A stretch of 64,000 nt of DNA. It comes from Linderina pennispora. Taxonomy: Eukaryota; Kickxellomycota; Kickxellomycetes; Kickxellales; Kickxellaceae. Positions 43,681-53,816 of the stretch are shown piece by piece (position 1 is the first letter of the stretch; every line of letters begins with the position of its first letter). The DNA lies in NCBI RefSeq assembly GCF_002104995.1, contig NW_024468270.1:62001-126000 (forward strand). Direction: 5' to 3'. Made by a program: the position numbers and the translations under genes. Under the pieces are notes generated by a model, which made no database searches, had not been told where the DNA came from, and worked only from the letters and a program-made list of their open reading frames with translations.

Positions 43681-44290
43681 TCTCAATTGGAAGTTGACCA
43701 ACAAAACAAAAAGGCAAATGTAGCCATCAGAAGCTTTGCTGGTATGAGCGGGGAGATGCGGACCGGAGCAGTAATTTTTTTAAAATAGTTTTGTCTCTAT
43801 GGGACCGAAAGTGAGTGCAATTCTTTGAAGCATGTTATTCTCGGCTGATTCTGATACTAGCATGGGCAAATGCGGACGCAAATAAGGAATTGCTGGTACC
43901 TCAATGCCAAGACAGTTATGCCGCCAGGGTATCATGTGGGGGGTCTGCTTTTCACGGACCAATATCGACCTTTTGGCCGTGCATGCAACGTTGGGATATA
44001 TTCCTAACAAGTTGGGGGTGTGTTATATGGCATATTGAAAAATTGGCCGACGCATAAACGTAGTAGGAACGTTTTTCAAAGAATGGGCATCAGAGCTAGA
44101 AGCTATGCGTGTAGACGCCTTAGTCAATACGCATAGGGCATTCTTGAAAGGTCGTGTATAAAATACGTAGCACATTCTGGACGGGCTTGTTGTCATATTC
44201 ATTATTGATTGCTTACTCTTCTTTGCCCTTTCGTACCTCACTCCCTTGCTTTCTAAATCCCTTCATCCATTTCGCCTTCCATTTGTGATC
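43681..44290. promoter_or_regulatory. Divergent upstream region of EVE gene and proline-rich protein gene
   Basis: A 610-bp region. A TATAAA-like element (GTATAAAATA, about 44156) lies about 130 bp before the ATG of the secreted protein. No gene seen. Confidence 0.4.
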
Positions 44291-44917
44291 ATGCTCGGTT
44301 TTAGCAAGATTCTCTCTCTCTCGTTGATTGCGATCCCTCTTTGTGTGGCAGCGCCTGCGCAGGTCGACAAGCGTGCGCTACTCCCTGCCCTTCTCGGAAA
44401 TGTGAACCTCGATGCGGCTGCCTGCCCGGATGTCGCATTGAACGGTCCTGGAGCCAGTGGAAGTGGCTGTGGTGCTCAGCGCGTTGTCAGCAGCACCGCG
44501 GCACCTGTTCTTCCTGGGCCAGTCAACCCCGCACCTACATCTAGCGCTCCAGACTACAATGGTGGTACGGCGCCCTCCAACCCAACACCAGTGCCTTCCA
44601 ATCCGGCGATTCCTCAGCCTGTTAACCCGGCTCCTGTCAGCCCAGCTCCTGTCAGCCCAGCTCCTGTCAGCCCAGCTCCTGTTAGCCCAGCTCCTGTTAG
44701 CCCAGCCCCTGTCAGCCCAGCCCCTGTTAACCCAGCCCCTACCAAACCTGCACCCGTATATCCAGCACCCACCAATCCAGCACCTGCTAACCCGTCTCCT
44801 GCCAACCCAGCCCCTGTTAACCCAGCCCCTGTTAGCCCAGCTCCCACTAACCCAGCTGGTCCAACTGCCACCCCTTCTAACCCTGCGCCGGTTCCATCGC
44901 CTCCATGCACCAGCTAA
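44291..44917 (+). CDS. Secreted proline-rich tandem-repeat protein
   Basis: 208 residues from the ATG at 44291. The N-terminus (MLGFSKILSLSLIAIPLCVA) is a good signal peptide ending near AAPA, and VDKR just after it is a possible Kex2-type cleavage site. From about residue 75 the protein is a run of NPAP/SPAP units, with PVSPA repeated about six times in succession and then varied PTNPAP and PANPSP units. The DNA repeats are nearly identical, so the array probably expands and contracts by slippage. No hydrophobic GPI signal is seen at the C-terminus (ending PSPPCTS). A cell-wall or extracellular structural role is plausible. I do not recognise a defined family. Confidence 0.75.
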   Translation: MLGFSKILSLSLIAIPLCVAAPAQVDKRALLPALLGNVNLDAAACPDVALNGPGASGSGCGAQRVVSSTAAPVLPGPVNPAPTSSAPDYNGGTAPSNPTPVPSNPAIPQPVNPAPVSPAPVSPAPVSPAPVSPAPVSPAPVSPAPVNPAPTKPAPVYPAPTNPAPANPSPANPAPVNPAPVSPAPTNPAGPTATPSNPAPVPSPPCTS

Positions 44918-44985
44918 ATACCAGCTTTCATTTTTACCATCCATCGATCGAAAATGAAAATAAAATGTCGCTTTCTATTGCAAAT

Positions 44986-45420
44986 CTACACTACGCACAT
45001 TGTATCCAATACCGCATGGGCATCCTTAACTAGTTCGTCAAAGGTGTCGGTGGTAGTCTTGTCATCCTCACCCCTCAGGGCTTTGGCACTGAATGCAGTC
45101 GTATGCTTAATGGCGCGGAGGCGCATAACGACCGAGTCGATGTTTTCCACAGGCAGGTCCAGCCGCTTGCAAATGTCGCGGCGTGCGAGCAGTTTTCCTA
45201 AAAGACTGCCGATGATCCTGCCTTTCTCGATAGAGAGTTCAAAGCCCTTATCGAATCCTTCTTGCATGTGGTCAGTTTTGCTGGCATCGATTCCATATTT
45301 GTAACCGGCGTTACCGAATGCCAATTGCAACTTTCCCAGAGACTGGGCTGCTACCACACGCTCGCTTTCAAAGTCATCCTGGTCCAGATCCCAGACGTCG
45401 TCAACGGCGTTGTTATTCAT
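44986..45420 (-). CDS. YAE1: Yae1-family protein (deca-GX3)
   Basis: 144 residues from the ATG at 45420 (MNNNAVDDVWDLDQDDF). A central deca-GX3 segment reads GYKYGIDASKTDHMQEGFDK, then GFELSIEKGRIIGSLLGKL, the hallmark of Yae1/Lto1 proteins. The opening DDVWDLD and its acidic context resemble Yae1 more than Lto1. In yeast the Yae1-Lto1 pair adapts the cytosolic iron-sulfur targeting complex to the ABC protein Rli1, needed for ribosome recycling. An in-frame extension to 45504 is Pro/Ser-rich and probably untranslated. It is convergent with the proline-rich gene, with about 70 bp between stops. Confidence 0.82.
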   Translation of the reverse strand: MNNNAVDDVWDLDQDDFESERVVAAQSLGKLQLAFGNAGYKYGIDASKTDHMQEGFDKGFELSIEKGRIIGSLLGKLLARRDICKRLDLPVENIDSVVMRLRAIKHTTAFSAKALRGEDDKTTTDTFDELVKDAHAVLDTMCVV

Positions 45421-47006
45421 TTCAATGAGTACAGGCAGTATGAAAATACGAAAGGGGGAGGGATCCCAGAGCCTGGGGGATTCGCTTGGGGAAAGAGGGG
45501 GCATGGCTGGGATTCAACTCTATGTATTTTGGGCACGGGTGCGGAAAAGTAAATCGACGCAGTCCCATGTCCAAATAGGGGCAATATGGTATCGCCCGAG
45601 CAGTACCAAAACGTGAGCACTCTGTATTGGTGGTAGAAAGAGCCAATCGCCATATCTTTGCATCGGGTCTGGACGGTTTTGTGCAGTAGCGCCTGGTGTC
45701 AGGAAAAACACAAATGCAATAATTTTTTACCACGTTTTGATGCAACAAGCAGACCCACAAACCGAGATGTGGTTGGGTACCAGGCATGCCCCTTTATGTC
45801 CTTTCAAAGCAGCGAAAGCTGGCTTGCGTTTTTGGGCGCACATGAAAAATCAAGTGTTCTCGGCTTGAAAAGTGCGTTGGCAATCACTCGCTTGTGATAG
45901 GACTGCGATTTGGGAGACAAACCGGGACGGATATTGGCCATGCGTTCTCTGTGGGAAAAGTATGCATGCATATATGCATGGCTGGCGGTGGCAATCCCTA
46001 CAATGAAGCTGGGTTGGTTTGGAAAGACATCCAGGCCGTTTTATTCCCACCGTCCAAACCACCCTGATCTGCGCGATATCGAAATGGCCCCGGGAATATG
46101 CGGCATGCCACGCAGTCAATAATTGGCCGAGCGTCGTACAGTGGTTCGCGACAGAAGCACACGGTTTGGATAAGATATTTGGAAATGAAAGCTGTGCTAA
46201 GTCGTAGGTATGTTGGGCGACTGGAGGTACTTGAGGTGATGTTGCTCTGTTTGGTGCTCGATCTGCGGGCAAGAAAGTCCATAAAGATTGCCGGGTGGCG
46301 CTAGAGGCACACTGCAGGCGTAGCAGAGCGTATCCGCGATAGCAAGATGTGCTTACGGGCCATAGGGCGCTTTGAGCAGGTAGGTCCAGTGGGCGATGCG
46401 CAAACCAAGAATAGTATTCCCGCATCACCAAACCATTCGCTTGTTCTCTACCCAACAAGCTATTTCTTTCTGTTTTCAGATCGGTAGTTGGCGGCGCTGA
46501 GGATGGCCAGGATTGCTCGTTATGATGTGCAGCCTGCAATCGGATATGGAACCTGCGTACAGCAAACAAATTGCATGTCCAGCGCAAAAAACAGACGATA
46601 GGGCGGGAAAAAGGGCATCGCTAAAACACTCTGTCCGGTTTAAAACTTGCCCAGAGAACGCTGACAGGCTGAATGGATGGTCATTTGCTCGAGCGGTTTG
46701 GCAGCCCTTGATGTGGTAAAATGCACGTCGGATTTGAATTCTCATGGGGGAAGGGGGAAGGCTGCTCGGAGGCAGTTTTTTCTATGCATCCTTTTTTGTG
46801 AGGGTGCTTTTTTCTGCTCTGCCAAAGCCCACATGCTATTTCGAGTATAAGAAACTTGTAAGGGCTGACCCCTGCGGAATAAAAATGCATGTTAGCTCCA
46901 CCCTTCCTCTTCCTTCCGCTTTTTGCATGTGCTATTTCCAAAAGAGACCTTTCATTTCCTGTACCGGCCTGTTTCATATTGTAATATAGATTTTATCTGC
47001 TATACC
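45421..47006. other. Long intergenic region, 1.6 kb, upstream of YAE1 and OPT genes
   Basis: Divergent upstream region. Several antisense frames of 60-245 codons are open but show no family motif and no codon pattern like the neighbours. I found no gene. It probably contains the control region of the OPT transporter, which in other fungi responds to nitrogen source. Confidence 0.45.
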
Positions 47007-49322
47007 ATGAGCGGCAGAGATAGTCCCCTGGTGACCTATCACCATGATGAGAGCAGCGACATGTTTGCAAACTACCTGGAGCATACTGTCGAGCGCTCAG
47101 AAGTCAGTGGATTCGCCATGCCGCTCGACGATGAGAAGGTCACGCTCAGCCCATGGCGTCGCAACTCACTCAGCGATGGGCGCGTTGTATCAGCAGCTCC
47201 AACCGAGGACTCGCCCTACAGTATGGTGCGGTCTGCAGTTGCTCCACGAGACACCCATGTTCCCTCACTGACGTTCAGATCTGTGGTGCTTGGCTTGTTC
47301 TTTTCAGTTGCCCTAGGGTTCGCCAACCAGCTACTGTGGTTCAAGGCCACGCCTATCACTATCGGCGGGTTCTTTGTGCAGATTGTATCGTTTCCGATGG
47401 GATACCTGATGTCGCGGATACTGCCGACACGGAAGTTTAATACCTTTGGGTATACATGGACGTTCAACCCTGGCCCGTTCAGCATCAAGGAGCACGCAAT
47501 TATATCAATTTTTGCTGCATCGGCGGCTACCAGCGCGTATTCCATCGATATCCTTGTGGTCGAGACCATTTACTACAATCGGCCGATGGGGTTTTTACCA
47601 GCCATACTGATTACCCTCTCGTCGCTGATGCTGGGCTACAGCTATGCTGGTTTGATGCGCGAGCTGCTGGTGTACCCGGCGGCTATGATTTGGCCGTCAT
47701 CATTGGTCAGCGTGACGCTATTCCGGACATTCCACGAGAAGACATCGTACCTGCACCACGTTTCGCGCCTAAGGTTCTTCTGGATCGCGTTCGGGTGTAT
47801 GTTTGTGTACAACATCCTGCCTGGGTTTGTCATGCCAGTGCTGACGTTTGTGCCGGCTCTGTGTCTGGCTGCGCCCAACAATGTGATCGCCCAGCAGGTC
47901 GGCGACGCGTTCCACGGGCTGGGCGTGCTCAACTTCACCTTTGACTGGTCGGTGATATCGTCGGCCTACTTTTCTTCGCCAATCGCCATTCCGTGGTACA
48001 TGGCATGCAATATGTTTGCAGCCTTTGTCCTGACCATGTGGGTTATTACGCCCGCAGCATACTACAGCGATGTCTGGGGATCCGGCAATTTGCCAATCTA
48101 TTCAAACAGTATTTTCTTGGCCAATGGTTCCTACTACGACACGTCTCAGGTCATGGATACCAAAGGCCATTTGGACCCCCAGAAGTATGCAGAGTACGGC
48201 CCAATTCGCATGCCGTTCCAATTCGCATACGTTTACGGTCTGTCGTTTGCCGGCATCGTTACCCTGGTTGTCTACACAGCGCTCAACCATGGGCGGGATA
48301 TCTACAACCGCCTTCGCCACTTGAATGTGGGCGACGACGATGTGCATGCGCGGCTGATGCGAAAGTATCTAGAGGTTCCCCGGTGGTGGTATGCAATCAC
48401 GCTGGTCTCAATGCTTGCATTGGGTATCACGGCGTGCGAGGTATACGGCCTGCTTCCATGGTACTACATGCTGCTTGCCATCACAATCTCCTTCATCTTT
48501 CTGGTGCCAGTGGGTATCGTCCAGGCTCTGAGCAACCAGCAGCCAGGGCTCAACGTGATCACCGAATTTTTGATCGGGTACCTGCGGGCTGGTGACCCTG
48601 TCGCCAACATAACGTTCAAGCTATACGGCTATATCACGATGACTCAGACACTGATGCTAGTCAGCGACCAGAAGCTGGGCCACTATATGAAGATTCCACC
48701 TCGACACGTATTCATCGCGCAGGTACTGGGTACAACAACCTGTGGCTTTGTGCAGTGCGGCGTCGCAATATGGATCCTGCGTGCGATCGAGGGCATTTGC
48801 ACGACCAACGAGGTATGGAGCTGTGCCAGTGCCCGCACATTCTACTCTGCATCGGTCATCTGGGGGCTGGTTGGTCCGCAGCGGCTGTTCCAGAACGGCT
48901 CTCCGTACTCGCCTCTCTTCTACATGTTCCTGGTTGGTGCAATGCTGCCTGTACCGGTGTGGTATCTGCAGCAGCGCTATCCAAACAGCCTGTGGAGATA
49001 CGTCCATCTGCCCGTGTTTTTCACGGTGCTGGGAAACATGCCGCCGGCACCATCGGCATCCATGACCAGCTGGTTCTTTGTCTGCTTTGTGTTCCAGTAC
49101 TTGATCCACAGGTACCGCTATGGCTTCTGGCAACGGTACGCGTTTTCCTTGTCAGCGGCCTTGGACTCGGGCGTTGCGCTGTCGACAATTCTGATATACT
49201 TTGTCTTGATATTGCCCAATGTCCATATGCCCGACTACTGGGGCACAAAGACGCGCCTGTGCCCCTTGGCCGCTAACGGCGGTGGGTACAAGAACTACCA
49301 GGATTTCCAGCCTCGTACGTGA
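47007..49322 (+). CDS. Oligopeptide transporter (OPT family)
   Basis: 771 residues from the ATG at 47007 (MSGRDSPLVTYHHDES) in one exon. A hydrophilic N-terminus of about 85 residues precedes some 14-16 membrane segments. OPT landmarks are TFNPGPFSIKEHAIISIFA in the first third, a GSPYSPLFYMFLVG stretch and PVPVWYLQQRYP near the C-terminus. This matches the fungal OPT/ISP4 group that imports tetra- and pentapeptides or glutathione by proton symport at the plasma membrane. The frame is clean, with no introns or frameshifts. The upstream in-frame extension to 46923 lacks a better start. The gap to eIF3h is only 190 bp. Confidence 0.9.
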   Translation: MSGRDSPLVTYHHDESSDMFANYLEHTVERSEVSGFAMPLDDEKVTLSPWRRNSLSDGRVVSAAPTEDSPYSMVRSAVAPRDTHVPSLTFRSVVLGLFFSVALGFANQLLWFKATPITIGGFFVQIVSFPMGYLMSRILPTRKFNTFGYTWTFNPGPFSIKEHAIISIFAASAATSAYSIDILVVETIYYNRPMGFLPAILITLSSLMLGYSYAGLMRELLVYPAAMIWPSSLVSVTLFRTFHEKTSYLHHVSRLRFFWIAFGCMFVYNILPGFVMPVLTFVPALCLAAPNNVIAQQVGDAFHGLGVLNFTFDWSVISSAYFSSPIAIPWYMACNMFAAFVLTMWVITPAAYYSDVWGSGNLPIYSNSIFLANGSYYDTSQVMDTKGHLDPQKYAEYGPIRMPFQFAYVYGLSFAGIVTLVVYTALNHGRDIYNRLRHLNVGDDDVHARLMRKYLEVPRWWYAITLVSMLALGITACEVYGLLPWYYMLLAITISFIFLVPVGIVQALSNQQPGLNVITEFLIGYLRAGDPVANITFKLYGYITMTQTLMLVSDQKLGHYMKIPPRHVFIAQVLGTTTCGFVQCGVAIWILRAIEGICTTNEVWSCASARTFYSASVIWGLVGPQRLFQNGSPYSPLFYMFLVGAMLPVPVWYLQQRYPNSLWRYVHLPVFFTVLGNMPPAPSASMTSWFFVCFVFQYLIHRYRYGFWQRYAFSLSAALDSGVALSTILIYFVLILPNVHMPDYWGTKTRLCPLAANGGGYKNYQDFQPRT

Positions 49323-49512
49323 TAAATAAATCCAGTAATCGCCATTTGCCTTTGCTCGTTTTTTTCTCGTTGGCTGGTGTTGGCGCTTCTGGCAGGGGGC
49401 GGCTGCAGCATTGGGGAGGGTGAAAATTTTCTACTTTTTCGCAGGCAGATTCACACTTTTCCCCTTTCTCTAATTTTTCCCTCAGCTTCCAATTTCTTTT
49501 TCTTTTTACAAG

Positions 49513-50766
49513 ATGGCTGCCGCGGATTCGAAGAACCAAGCCAAGCCCATGACGGCTCTGCTCAATGAAAACAACGACCTGGGGGCTTTCGACATTAGTG
49601 CGATTCCGGCACATTTGGCGTCGGTGTTGGACATTGAGGCGACAAAGGAGGTGACATCGGTCAAGGTGGACCCGCTGGCGGTGCTCAAGATTGTGAAGCA
49701 CTCGCGCGAGGCGTTCCCGACGTCGGTCAACGGGCAGCTGCTTGGTCTGGAGATTGACGGGGTGCTGGAGGTGACCAACGCGTTCCCGGTGCCGACACAG
49801 CCGGGGTCAGAGGAGGACATGACGAACTACCAGATTGAGATGATCCAGTGCCTGCGCGAGGTGAATGTGGACAGCAGCTCTGTGGGATGGTATCAGTCGA
49901 CGCGGCTGGGGGATTTCATGCAGCAGCCGCTGCTGGACGTGCAGGCGAGCTACCAGGCGTCGCCGAGCAGCTCGTCCATTGTGCTGATCCACGACACGGC
50001 CAAGTCGGAGCAGGCGGGCAACCTGTCGCTGCGGGCGTTCCGGCTGTCGCAGAAGTACCTGGACCTGGCGGCGTCGGGCAAGTTCACGACGGAGGAGCTG
50101 GCGACCAAGGGTCTGACGTACGGCAACATTCTGGAGGAGCTGCCGATTGAGATTGAGTCGTCAAACTTGGCCAGCGCGCTGCTTGCGGAGCTGCAGTGGC
50201 CGGGAGGCAGCGTGCAGCAGGAGCTGCTTGACAGCCTGCAGCGGCCGTCGTCGTTCAACGCGCGTCTGCGCGCGCGCAAGCTGGCGGACCGGTCGGCAAT
50301 TGCGGACGATGCGGAGAGCGACTCGCTGAGCTCGCTGTCAAGCCTGCTGCCGTCGCGACCGGCGCACCTGGCGCGGCCGTTCTGCACCAACGCGCTGGAT
50401 CTGACGCCGTCGGGGGTTACGCGCCACCTGGAGACCATCGGCGAGCTCATCGACGAGCACATCCACGATGCCAACCAGTGGATGTACTGGCAGCGCGGCG
50501 CCGCCAAGGAGAAGTACCGCCGCCAGCAGTATGTGCAGCGCCGGAAGAACGCCAACGCCGCCCGCATCGCCCGCGGCGAGAAGCCTGAGCCTGAGGAGAC
50601 CGACAAGGAGCTGGACAAGATGTTCCGCACCCTGCCCGAGCCCTCGCGCCTCGACGCACTGCTCAACACTGCCAACCTCAACCTGCTGACCAAGGGCATC
50701 ACCCAGAGCCGCGGCCCGGCCCTGACCAAGCTGTACATGGCGCAGGGGCTCCACGAGTCGGCCTAA
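49513..50766 (+). CDS. EIF3H: Translation initiation factor 3 subunit H
   Basis: 417 residues, single exon. The MPN domain (about residues 45-185) starts VKVDPLAVLKIVKHSREAFP, then NGQLLGLEIDGVLEVTNAFP and VGWYQSTRLGDF, and lacks the JAMM zinc ligands, as expected for eIF3h. The rest is helical with a Lys/Arg-rich segment (EKYRRQQYVQRRKNAN) near 330. The ATG has a good context (ACAAGATGG). The protein is part of the eIF3 octamer that assembles the 43S complex. GC-rich codon use matches the ribosomal-protein genes nearby and implies high expression. Confidence 0.9.
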   Translation: MAAADSKNQAKPMTALLNENNDLGAFDISAIPAHLASVLDIEATKEVTSVKVDPLAVLKIVKHSREAFPTSVNGQLLGLEIDGVLEVTNAFPVPTQPGSEEDMTNYQIEMIQCLREVNVDSSSVGWYQSTRLGDFMQQPLLDVQASYQASPSSSSIVLIHDTAKSEQAGNLSLRAFRLSQKYLDLAASGKFTTEELATKGLTYGNILEELPIEIESSNLASALLAELQWPGGSVQQELLDSLQRPSSFNARLRARKLADRSAIADDAESDSLSSLSSLLPSRPAHLARPFCTNALDLTPSGVTRHLETIGELIDEHIHDANQWMYWQRGAAKEKYRRQQYVQRRKNANAARIARGEKPEPEETDKELDKMFRTLPEPSRLDALLNTANLNLLTKGITQSRGPALTKLYMAQGLHESA

Positions 50767-50955
50767 GAACTTCCTTATAACAAAAAATACATACCGCATA
50801 CATACGGCCCAATATCACCAGCCCTTGGCATACAGTGGGCATTGCATGTTGCATGATACGTCAGGTCGGTAAAGAGAGCCCATGGAGTGGCCCCCTCATG
50901 ATTTTTTGCACGAGGGAAGACTTCAAAGCAAAGAGCAAATTACTACTGAAAGAGT

Positions 50956-51525
50956 TTACTCCTCCTTGACAATGTTGCCCCTGGCCGAGACGTAGATACC
51001 GTCAAGGAACTTACGGATATCCTTGTTGCGGACGCGGGTGGCCTGCTGGATGGAGGCGGCCGACTGCGAGACGTTGTCAATATCGTTACCGGTGAGGACG
51101 ATCTCGTCCTTGACGTTGATGGACTGAACGACCTCGACGCCCTCGAGCATGGGGACCTTGCGCACGTGCTTCTCGCCCAGGAAGTTACGGATCTCGATCA
51201 GGTTCTCCTTCTTCTCGATGTTAACGCTGATGGGGAAATGGGCATAGACAAAGCGCATCTTGTACTCGAAGCCCTTGGTGACGCCGATGATCAGGTTGTT
51301 GATGATCGAGCAGACGGTGCGGATGCAGGCAATGTGCTTGCGGCCGCCCTGCCAGACAATGACGCGGATGGTGTCGCGGGTCGGGCGCTGCACGTCCATG
51401 TTGATGTGGCGCAGGTCACGCTGCAGAGTGCCGCGGGGACCGGTAACGCGGACCTGGCGGGCCTTGACCTCGACAGTAACGCCCTCGGGAACGTTGATAA
51501 CGTCGTCCTTGAAAATGTGCTTCAT
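50956..51525 (-). CDS. RPL9: 60S ribosomal protein L9 (uL6)
   Basis: 189 residues, single exon. It has VPEGVTVEVKARQVRVTGPR and GTLQRDL near the start, then GVTKGFEYKMRFVYAHFPIS, FLGEKHVRKVPMLEGV and NKDIRKFLDGIYVSARGNI at the end. Length and motifs are those of eukaryotic uL6. It sits at the base of the large-subunit stalk near the factor-binding site. It is convergent with eIF3h. Confidence 0.96.
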   Translation of the reverse strand: MKHIFKDDVINVPEGVTVEVKARQVRVTGPRGTLQRDLRHINMDVQRPTRDTIRVIVWQGGRKHIACIRTVCSIINNLIIGVTKGFEYKMRFVYAHFPISVNIEKKENLIEIRNFLGEKHVRKVPMLEGVEVVQSINVKDEIVLTGNDIDNVSQSAASIQQATRVRNKDIRKFLDGIYVSARGNIVKEE

Positions 51526-52147
51526 CGTGTTCTAAAAGGTGGGTGGGAGAGGGCGCGGTTGAGGCTATTAGTGCACGGCACTGCTTCGTTACTCATTTCG
51601 AATGGACAGCATTCCCCCAGCGCTAATTTCGCATTTCCGGAAATTTCCTGGGCGTATCGACAATTTTGGGCACATCCATCTCATCCATCCCATCCACGCC
51701 CGGGAATGGTCCTGCGCCCGTCAACTTTGGCCCGCCGCAAGCTGAATCGATTCATGTCCCCTTACCGATTTAAAATAAAACGACCTGAAGATGGTGTCTG
51801 GAAAGGAAGAACTAGCACCATTTCCTGCCAGAGCCAGCGCTAACTAATTCGCGGGGCTAAGGCAGGCCTCTTGGCCACACAAAAATTCGAAATCGGTCTT
51901 GATCTGATTGGAGCCAAGAATCACCAGACAAATATAATCGGGGGATCTGCCTGCCAGCGCCTTTGCTTTTTTCCTGTTATCTTCGAGCCCGCTTTATGCG
52001 TGCGCTCTCGCTGTATACAGGCGTGTGCTCTCGCTCCAATTCGAGAATTTAAACTCGTAGTTGTTCAATTTGTACTATTTAACAGCCTACACTTTTCGCT
52101 TTCTATACGTCCAATTTATTCCCATTAACAATATCCATTTTGGCCCA
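51526..52147. promoter_or_regulatory. Divergent upstream region of RPL9 and NDUFB11 genes
   Basis: A 622-bp divergent region. No gene seen. CT-rich and A-rich tracts are present. Confidence 0.4.
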
Positions 52148-52710
52148 ATGACGTTCCAGAGATTGGCTGCTCTTTCGACCCGTGCGCGCATTGCACCCAG
52201 GCTTGTTCGTGGCGGACATGGCGCACAGCACTTTAACGAGCCCGGAGGCTACCTGTTTGGTGTCAAGGTAAGGACAGGGAGCACTCGCGCCTGCATATTT
52301 TAGCCGGGCCACTACTGACTGGTCGCGTCACGGTAATTTTCGATATGTGTAGCCCGGACAAAAGTACGAGAAGGAAGGCTGGGAGACGATCTGGGTCGGC
52401 GGGTTCGGGTTTGCGTTTGCTCTGGCGGCCGTCGGTCTTTACTACAAGCCGGACACCAGGTAAGGGGGCCGCTTTAGATGACCTCATTGCCCTTGTTCGA
52501 CGACAAGCACGGGCACAGTGAGGGGGCGACAGGAGACAGCTCTGCCTGCCAACACCGCCGCTGATTGCGCACCAAAGGGCACTGATGCTAACATTATTCT
52601 ATGTGTGGCCATTTTTTAGGGTTCGTACCTGGGCCAGGCAGGAGGCCGAGAGGCAGATGCGCGAGGAGGGTGACGTGTTGGAATACAAGCACACCGAGTA
52701 CAGGGCTTAG
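52148..52710 (+). CDS. NDUFB11: Complex I subunit NDUFB11/ESSS
   Basis: Three exons: 52148-52267, 52353-52459 and 52620-52710. Introns of 85 and 160 nt have GTAAGG donors and TGTAG and TTTTTTAG acceptors; the product has 105 residues. The N-terminus (MTFQRLAALSTRARIAPRLV) is a mitochondrial-type presequence. Then comes HFNEPGGYLFGVK, the ESSS-family signature, EKEGWETIWVGGF before a single membrane segment, YYKPDT and VRTWARQEAERQMREEG at the end. It is an accessory subunit of the membrane arm of NADH dehydrogenase. Its presence indicates an organism with complex I, unlike budding yeast. Confidence 0.88.
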
Positions 52711-53816
52711 ACTTAGTGCTTCTTCATCCCTGGCTTTTCGATAAAATTAAAAATATCGCATTCGCGCCCTGCAGGGGCGGGTACGCCGGACAGGCACGGA
52801 TGGATGGTGGTGTGGCTGGAATAAGCAGCTTTAGGAAATTTAAAGTCACCAGTTTTCCCTGCTGCGTCCTGATGGGACGGGCTCCCAACAAAGACCGGCC
52901 TGGCCACCGCTGGTCTCACTGTATTGAAGCTCAGTCATTTGAGAAGCAATGGCCGTCCACTCGGGAGGGGAGCTAGTGGTCCGACAGTTGCGTGGCCTGA
53001 AGCGTGTGCGGCAATGGGGGAGGCAGATTAGCTAACAAAGTGCTATTGGGGATGAGTCTTACCATCATCAACCGGTCCCCCCGGCTGCCCCTGGAAGGTT
53101 CGAGGCAGCGTTATTTTTAACATAGCGGCAGGTGCGTCAGCTGGCGCCGCTGCTGTTGGCTAGATAATTCCCGATGGCCAAGCCGGGAAGAGCCTCCCTA
53201 GGAATATCATGAGGCATCAGCACCCGATCGAAGGGGGCGCTGGGTATCTCGGAGCATGCGGGGTGCTGCATGTTTTTGCGCAGGGGCGGGGGGCCAGGCC
53301 CAATTTTGGGGGCAGAATTCGGGATTAGACCACTAGCCCAAGCAAGCGTCAAAGTGGGATGCTTTTTTGGTCAGTCAATAGGCAAGTCCCAATAGCCGCT
53401 TGCTGCTGCTGCTGGTGCTGGTGCTGCTGCGAGGGCAGCGATATCCTCTCCATTCCCCATCCCGTCCATCGGGGTGGGCTAAAGTGGAAATAGGGGCACA
53501 CCACTGATCACACCGGCAGCCGGCCCCCAGTCGAAAAAGAACCCGGCTGCATGTTACACTCGTTGCATTATTGTTGCAGGAAAAAGCGAGCTTTTTTGTT
53601 TTTGGTGGCTCTTGGCTCCGTCTGACTCGGCGCTAAAGTAGCTGAGTAGATTTGTATATATAGCGGGTCCCGGTTGCCAAACTCCCCACTGCTTACCAAA
53701 CACAGCTACATTATTCGTACAGAAACACGCTTTTCCTACACTTTTGTTATATTTCCTCTCTCCGCTCTGATAGCCATATTTCTCTCTCTCGCTTCCCACT
53801 AAATAATATCATCACC
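52711..53816. promoter_or_regulatory. Long upstream region of acetate-transporter gene
   Basis: A 1.1-kb intergenic region. A TATATATAG element at about 53655-53663 lies about 155 bp before the ATG and is a likely TATA box. A GCTGCT/GGTGCT run occurs at about 53400-53430. No gene seen. The length and TATA box suggest a regulated promoter. Confidence 0.45.

Noticed and set aside
44378..44944. Antisense frames rich in Gly-Trp or Ala-Gly-Leu opposite the proline-rich gene
   Set aside because: They arise from the 12-bp repeats read on the other strand. No start context, signal peptide or homology supports them.
45850..46587. A 245-codon minus-strand frame in the YAE1-OPT intergenic region
   Set aside because: Cys/His/Arg-rich translation without motif, out of line with the codon use of neighbouring genes. 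It reads as chance.
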